Part shown: piece by piece, positions 58,841 to 64,000 of the stretch
How the letters are laid out: each line of letters opens with the position of its first letter
Numbering within the stretch: position 1 is the stretch's first letter
NCBI GenBank assembly: GCA_033439265.1
Contig: JAVTVX010000010.1
Location: forward strand, 5,642,001 to 5,706,000
Source: Dillenia suffruticosa
Lineage: Eukaryota; Streptophyta; Magnoliopsida; Dilleniales; Dilleniaceae
Length of the DNA: 64,000 nucleotides
Direction: 5' to 3'
Notes under the pieces: generated by a model
What the model was told of the DNA's origin: nothing
Database searches by the model: none
What the model saw: the letters and a program-made list of their open reading frames with translations, nothing else
Made by a program: the position numbers and the translations under genes

Positions 58841-59677
58841 GATGTGAATCCAAACATATAGAAATCTGAGAACATACGAATAAGTTAATATAGCTCAAAA
58901 ATCATCCCAAGGAATGATTTTGAACAGGTGAAAATAAAGACCTCAACCCCTTTGCCCTAAAGGAGAAAGAACATAAAATATAAGATTTTAGACCAATTTC
59001 TCATTAGAACAAGAAGCTCAGCATGAAGATAGATCAAATGACGCCACAATTTAGGTGGTTCAAACTCTAAATTGATAAGTCAAAAAATTAAATAAGGCAT
59101 CTATTTTGAATAAATTCAAAAGTTCTCAAAAGAACAAAAGTTATGTAAAGAAAACTTCACAATAATATTAATTCTCTCAAATAGTTGTGTTTTAGAAATA
59201 ACCCCTAAATGACCTATTTATAGAAAACTTGTGTTTTAGAAATTCACCTCTCTCTAGAAAACTTCACAATAATGGTCTATTTATAGGATAGAAATAACCC
59301 CTAAATGACAATTATAATTTAAATAACTTTCTAAAAAATAAAGAAAATGAAATTAAATAAAGTTAAAACATTTTGACCAAATCATCCCATATTTTGACCA
59401 AAACAAAGAAATTGCCAAAATTATGTAAAAACATATTTTGACCAACTTTTTTCTTCTATTCACATCTTTCCTTAATCTTGAATAGTTTAGATCTTTTTAT
59501 TCTTCCAATTGGGTTTGAATGAGTATAATTAAGGTCTTCTTTGATTCTTCATTCACTTGGCTTCTAATTTTTTGCTGTAAAATTTTTCAGATTAAGTTAT
59601 TCAGCTGTTCCTTGAACCTTTTAGCTCGAGCCCTCGTGGATCATGTGATTTCCTTGCACTCTTGATGCCCTCATTCA
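58841..59677 (-). mobile_element. 3' LTR of the Ty3/gypsy element (minus strand)
   Basis: On the minus strand the LTR begins TGAATGAGGG (59677 downward) right after the tract CTCAAGAGGGGGGA. It contains a TATA box, CCTATAAATAGACC-like, at 59275-59291. A diverged copy of the same core, TATAAATAGGTC, lies at about 59211-59225 with the neighbouring AACCCCTAAATGAC block repeated, so the promoter core is duplicated. The far end near 58841 is a guess; no target duplication was identified. Confidence 0.55.
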
Positions 59678-59691
59678 TCCCCCCTCTTGAG
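59678..59691 (-). promoter_or_regulatory. Polypurine tract of the gypsy element
   Basis: The minus strand reads CTCAAGAGGGGGGA directly before the LTR start TGAATGAG. Confidence 0.75.
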
Positions 59692-59699
59692 AAGGATTT

Positions 59700-62600
59700 G
59701 TTCTCAAATCGTCACTTATAGTAAAATGACACAAGTCAGCAACGTTGAAAGTGGCACTAAATTGTACTCACCTAGTAAGTCAAGTCTGTAAATGTTGTCA
59801 TTGATCCGTTCTAACACTTGAAAAAGAGCATCTCCTTAGGGTAACAACTTTGAACATCTTTGTGTTGTAAATCTTTCTTTCCTCATGTGCAACCAAACCC
59901 AATCACCGGACTAAAAAATCAGCTATGACGTCCTTTGTTGGCTTACTTGTTGTATTGTTTGGTCCTCTTCTCTATATTGATCGAGCTTCTCATGAATTGC
60001 TTCATAATTTTTGGCATTTTCTTATTATTTAAATTCACTTACTCAGAAATAGATAAAGGTAATAAATCCAACGGAATTAAAGAATTAAAACTATAAACAA
60101 TTTCAATTGGTGAAACCTTAGTAGTAGAATAAATTGTACGATTATAAACAAACTCAACATGTGGTAGACAATTCTCCCAAATCTTAATGTTCTTACTAAT
60201 GATAGCTCTCAACAAAATGGAAAAAGTCTTATTAACTAATTCTGTTTGGCCATCGGTTTGAGGATGACAAGTAGTGGAAAGCAAAAGTTTTGTTCCTAAC
60301 TTTCCTGATAATGTCTTGCAAAAATAACTCAAGAACTTAGCATTCCGATATGAAATGATTGTCTTAAGCATACCATGTAACCTCACAAATCTTCCTAAAG
60401 AATAAATTTACAATATGAGAAATATTATCAGACTTATGACAAGGGATAAAATGAGCCATTCTAGAAAACTAATCTACAACCACAAAGATCGAATTATATC
60501 CACCTCTACTCCTAGGTAAACCCAAAACAAAATCCCGAAGATAAACTAGGAATAGATAGAGGGTGTGTGAAGTTAATTAGGCTAAACCATTGATTTAACT
60601 TGCCTACAAGTAACATATCTACTACAAAGTCTCTTAATATTTCGCTTCATGTGTGGCCAATAAAAGTACTCCTATAAAATAGTAAAAGTTTTGACGATTC
60701 CAAAATAATCCATTAACCTCCATCCTGGAATTCTTAAACTAACAAATCTCTTAATAAATAATTTGATACACACAACTTATTTTTTCTAAACAAGAAATCT
60801 TCATGTCTATAAAACTTACCTTTTGTAGATTTTGTGACAAGTTCTATAAATCTCTCCAAAATCGTGGTTATCAAGATAAATTTCCTTAATGTTCTGAAAA
60901 CCAAGAAACTTAGTATCAAGAGTAGAGACTAAGGCATACTAACATGAAAGTGCATCTGCAACCACATTTTTCTTACCTTGTTTATACCGAATGACATAGG
61001 AAAAATTCTCAATGAATTCCATCCATCAAGCATGTCTCTTATTCAGCTTGTGTTGATCTTTTAAATGCTTCAAGGATTCATGATTTGTATGAATCACAAA
61101 TTCCTTTAGCTATAAATAGTATTACCATGTCTCCAAAGTTCAAACCAAGGTGTACAACCTTTTGTTATAGGTAAGATAGTTAATTATAGCCCTACTTAGC
61201 TGCTCAATAAAGTATGCAAATGGTCTTCTAGTTTGCATAAGAACAACGCCTATACTTACACCAGAAGCATCACAATCAATTTCAAATGTTTTAAAAAAGT
61301 TAGGTAAAACAAGTAAAGGAGTATAAGTAAACTTATGTTAATAAGCTGAAATGCCTTCTCTTGTTCTTCACCCCATTGGAATGCAACGTTTTTCTGATGA
61401 CTTATGTAAGTAGTGCAACGATAGTGCTAAACTCTTTCACAAACCTCTTGTAAAAACTAGCAAGTCCATGAAAACTTATAACATTACCTATACCTAAGAG
61501 GGTCGGTCAATTTTGGATGATTTTGATCTTCTTGTCATCAATCTCGATACTCTTAGGACTCATAACAAATCCTAAGAAAATAAGGTTATCGGTGTAGAAA
61601 GTACAACTTTTGAGATTAGCTTATAACTTCTCATTTCTAAGCACATCCAAAATCAAATGCAAATGTAGGACATAATCATACAAACTTTTATTATAAACCA
61701 GAATATCATCAAAATAAACTGTTGGTCCCAAAGACAACCAAAAAGGGGGGTTGAATTGATTGTCTAAATTTGGCTTTTCAAAATTTTATCTAACACCATT
61801 TAGATCTAAACAAATCTATAATCAATCTATATAATATATGGTAAAAATAAAAGAGAAAGTGAGGAGACAAATTTGGTTTATAGTGGTTCGATATTGTGCC
61901 TACATCAACTCTTTTAGTCAAGTAAGCCATAATCTAACAATCTGCTAGTTTCCACTATGATCCAAAATAACAATGTATATCCATTTGTCGATTTCTGATC
62001 TTCACTTCATGAAAATTGTTTTGTCCAATAATGGAATACAAATCACACAAAATACAATTAAAAGTTTACAGGAAAAAGAAAAATGACAACAGGCTCAGAA
62101 TACAGAACTTTTTCTTAATCTTTTTGGTGTTATGAAGTCTGAAAAATGATAGTCATTTAGTCACTCACGTTCTCTATTCTTACTCACTTGAAAACTTGCT
62201 GAATAGCAGCCTTATTTGTTACCAAAGAAGCTCAACAAACAACAGTAAAAGGTTCCAAATTTACTGCAACAGCTTCAGCAGCCATCCCGGAAAAATAGGC
62301 TCCAAATTTTCTTGAATTTTGATATTTACCGAGAGTAAATATTTTTTTGTCTGAAGTTTAAACATCCATATATCATATTTAAAAACTGATTTGATTATAT
62401 TCAAATAAATGGTTTTCCAAAAAATTCGAAAACTACTCTAGAAAATCAGTCCAAGTTCTGAATTTTTTCATAATAATTAATCAATTTTGCCCACTTATTT
62501 CTCCACCAAAATCTTGAAGTAATTAAACCACGAATCATAATATCTGCTGTTCAACTGTAGTATTATAATGTAGAATAATTAAATACAAAAGTCCAAAACT

Positions 62601-64000
62601 AGTGGTGAAGATATCGAAGGTTAAATACCCTTTGAGAACCATTTTCTGACAAATAATTCTGTTGTAAAAAATAGGTAACCAACTAATTTCCAACTGATTT
62701 TTCTCCAACATATTCGCAAGATATTTATACTGTAAATATTTAAAATTGAAGTTTCACACACCTTCTTTGAAAAATAATTTTCGGTTTTAGAAATATTTCA
62801 GCACATAAGAAGATGTGGCTATCCAAACATACCTAAATGATCATACTTCAATACTTAGAAAATTTTCTAAATAGTGGAATGTGAATTGTCCTCATATTAT
62901 GAGATATTTTATATACATCTAGGATCAATTATAGACTAAGTGTAGTACCCAAACTATACTTATCTTACTGGTTGGGTCTTCAACAAATATCAAAAAATCT
63001 TGTTTTCATGACCAAATAAGTTTTGATTTTATGATCGATTCTATAACTGGTTCTATAACATTTCTTTAACAAAGCTATATATTGAATAAAAAATTCTATA
63101 CACTAAATAGATTAATTAGAATCACATGAGAGATTTGTTATCATCAAAACTGGAAACAATAATTTCCTTAACATTCCTTATCATAAACAATTGTGAATTT
63201 ACCAATAAAAGCACATAAAACATGATTCGTTAAACACATGAATGTACTAGAAACATTAATTAATCCAAAAGACATGACTAACCACTCATACAATCCATAT
63301 TTAGTTTTAAATATTATCTTCCATTTGTCTCTTTCTTTCATTCGTATTTGATAATATCTACTCTTAAGATCAATCTTAGAAAACACACAAACACCATACT
63401 ATTCATTTAGCATGCCATTTAATTGAGGAATATGGTGTCGATATTTTATCGTTATATTGTTGATGGCTCGATAATCAACACACATCCTTCATGTCCCATC
63501 TTTTTTAGACACCAAAATCATAGGAACTACGCATGGACTCATACTCTCTCTCACATATCCTTTTTCATCAATTCTTCAAGTTGCCTTTGAAGCTTCTTTG
63601 CCTCTTCTAGATTAGTCCTATATGCTGGACGATTTGGAATTGATACACAGGATACGAAATTGATTTGATGTTCAATCTCTCGGATAGGTGGCAAACCCTG
63701 GGGTAGTTTTTCAAAAAACACATCATCGAATTCTTGCGAGATAGAAATAACAACACTAGGAAAAAAAGGGTTAAGTTGGTTGGTGTTTAAAAGGGTCTCT
63801 TTGTACATGAATACAATCATTGATCATTTTGAAAGCAACATTCGCTTAACCTCATTTGTTTTGATATAGAAATTTCTATATTTTCTCTTTGATTTTACCT
63901 CATTAGCCAAACTATTCTCTTTTTTCTCCTCTTCACCAAATTTGACATTTCTCTCGTCTTTTCTTCTTTTTCTGTTTACTCAACTTATTTTGATCTCTCA
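59700..64000 (-). pseudogene. Ty3/gypsy pol polyprotein, inactivated and running off the window
   Basis: Minus strand, gag lies beyond 64000. RT N-terminal: QEFDDVFFEKLPQGLPPIRE and NRPAYRTNLEEAKKLQRQLE (about 63580-63745). RT core: FSKIDLKSRYYQIRMKE and YGLYEWLVMSFGL (about 63265-63383). A solo LTR follows, then VYFDDILVYN (about 61690-61719), decayed RNase H (to about 61000), the HHCC region RHEDFLFRKNKLCV (about 60770-60810) and integrase (FVLGLPRSRGGYNSIFVVVD near 60480-60540; [10 protein letters not shown] near 60230-60262; VEFVYNRTI). In the integrase the expected SDRD motif reads SYRN, so the second catalytic Asp is Tyr. Numerous stops. Order RT-RNaseH-IN identifies Ty3/gypsy. Confidence 0.92.
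61720..63183 (+). mobile_element. Solo LTR (1,464 bp) inside the gypsy reverse transcriptase
   Basis: The insert starts TGTTGGTCCC and ends CTTATCA, with the 5-bp duplication TAAAC on both sides (61715-61719 and 63184-63188). It splits the gypsy RT just before the YFDD active site. No internal coding, primer site or second LTR copy was seen, so it looks like a recombined solo LTR. Sequence such as AAAAGGGGGGTTGAATTG near the start and TTTATAGTGGTTCG near 61875 is typical of large plant LTRs. Its strand is not certain. Confidence 0.82.

Overview
The window is nuclear DNA of a flowering plant, most likely a woody eudicot. The signs are GT-AG introns, TATA boxes, a plastid-type MSRA, a SHAQKYF MYB, an FCS-like zinc finger (FLZ) gene, an NB-ARC/LRR relic and many plant transposon families. 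I cannot name the species. Four host genes can be modelled: MSRA (+, 11496-15405, two exons), a small coiled-coil protein (+, coding 19278-25769, three coding exons), a one-repeat MYB with an N-terminal zinc knuckle (+, 29173-30647) and an FLZ protein (-, 51218-52008). They do not form an operon or an obvious pathway. They are single plant genes separated by, or carrying in their introns, layers of transposons.

Left part (1-10.6 kb). The 3' end of a Copia-type element (1-947) runs into its 3' LTR, which is split by a 2,499-bp non-autonomous CACTA element (1447-3945, TSD AAA). Next comes a decayed Helitron: Rep/helicase relics at about 4.27-7.47 kb and an RPA70-like gene relic at about 7.9-9.5 kb. 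MSRA and the coiled-coil gene follow. The introns of the latter hold an RTE-type LINE relic (minus strand) and a LINE zinc-finger relic. A LINE RNase H relic lies upstream of MYB.

Middle (32-50 kb). Four promoter-like tandem units (32.3-33.4 kb) precede a three-layer nest. A CC-NB-ARC-LRR pseudogene (35.04-35.40 and 48.85-49.98 kb) is split by an L1-type LINE (about 35.4-48.6 kb). That LINE is itself split by a near-complete Copia element (40434-47670, LTRs of 442 and 451 bp, TSD AATGA). The Copia gag-pol is dead, with one frameshift and four in-frame stops, three of which replace expected Trp codons.

Right part (51-64 kb). FLZ is followed about 290 bp upstream of its start codon by a 5.13-kb Mutator-like element (52296-57425, 10-bp TSD GCTTTGTTCT). 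It carries a decayed plant-mobile-domain gene and MuDR-like transposase relics. The window ends in a minus-strand Ty3/gypsy element (about 58.8 to beyond 64 kb). Its reverse transcriptase is interrupted, just before the two catalytic Asp codons, by a 1,464-bp solo LTR (TSD TAAAC).

All domain calls come from reading motifs by eye; no database search was possible. I found no convincing new gene system. The best leads are the nested and captured elements, the MYB splice-frame conflict, the tandem promoter units and the Pol III-like boxes inside the CACTA element.
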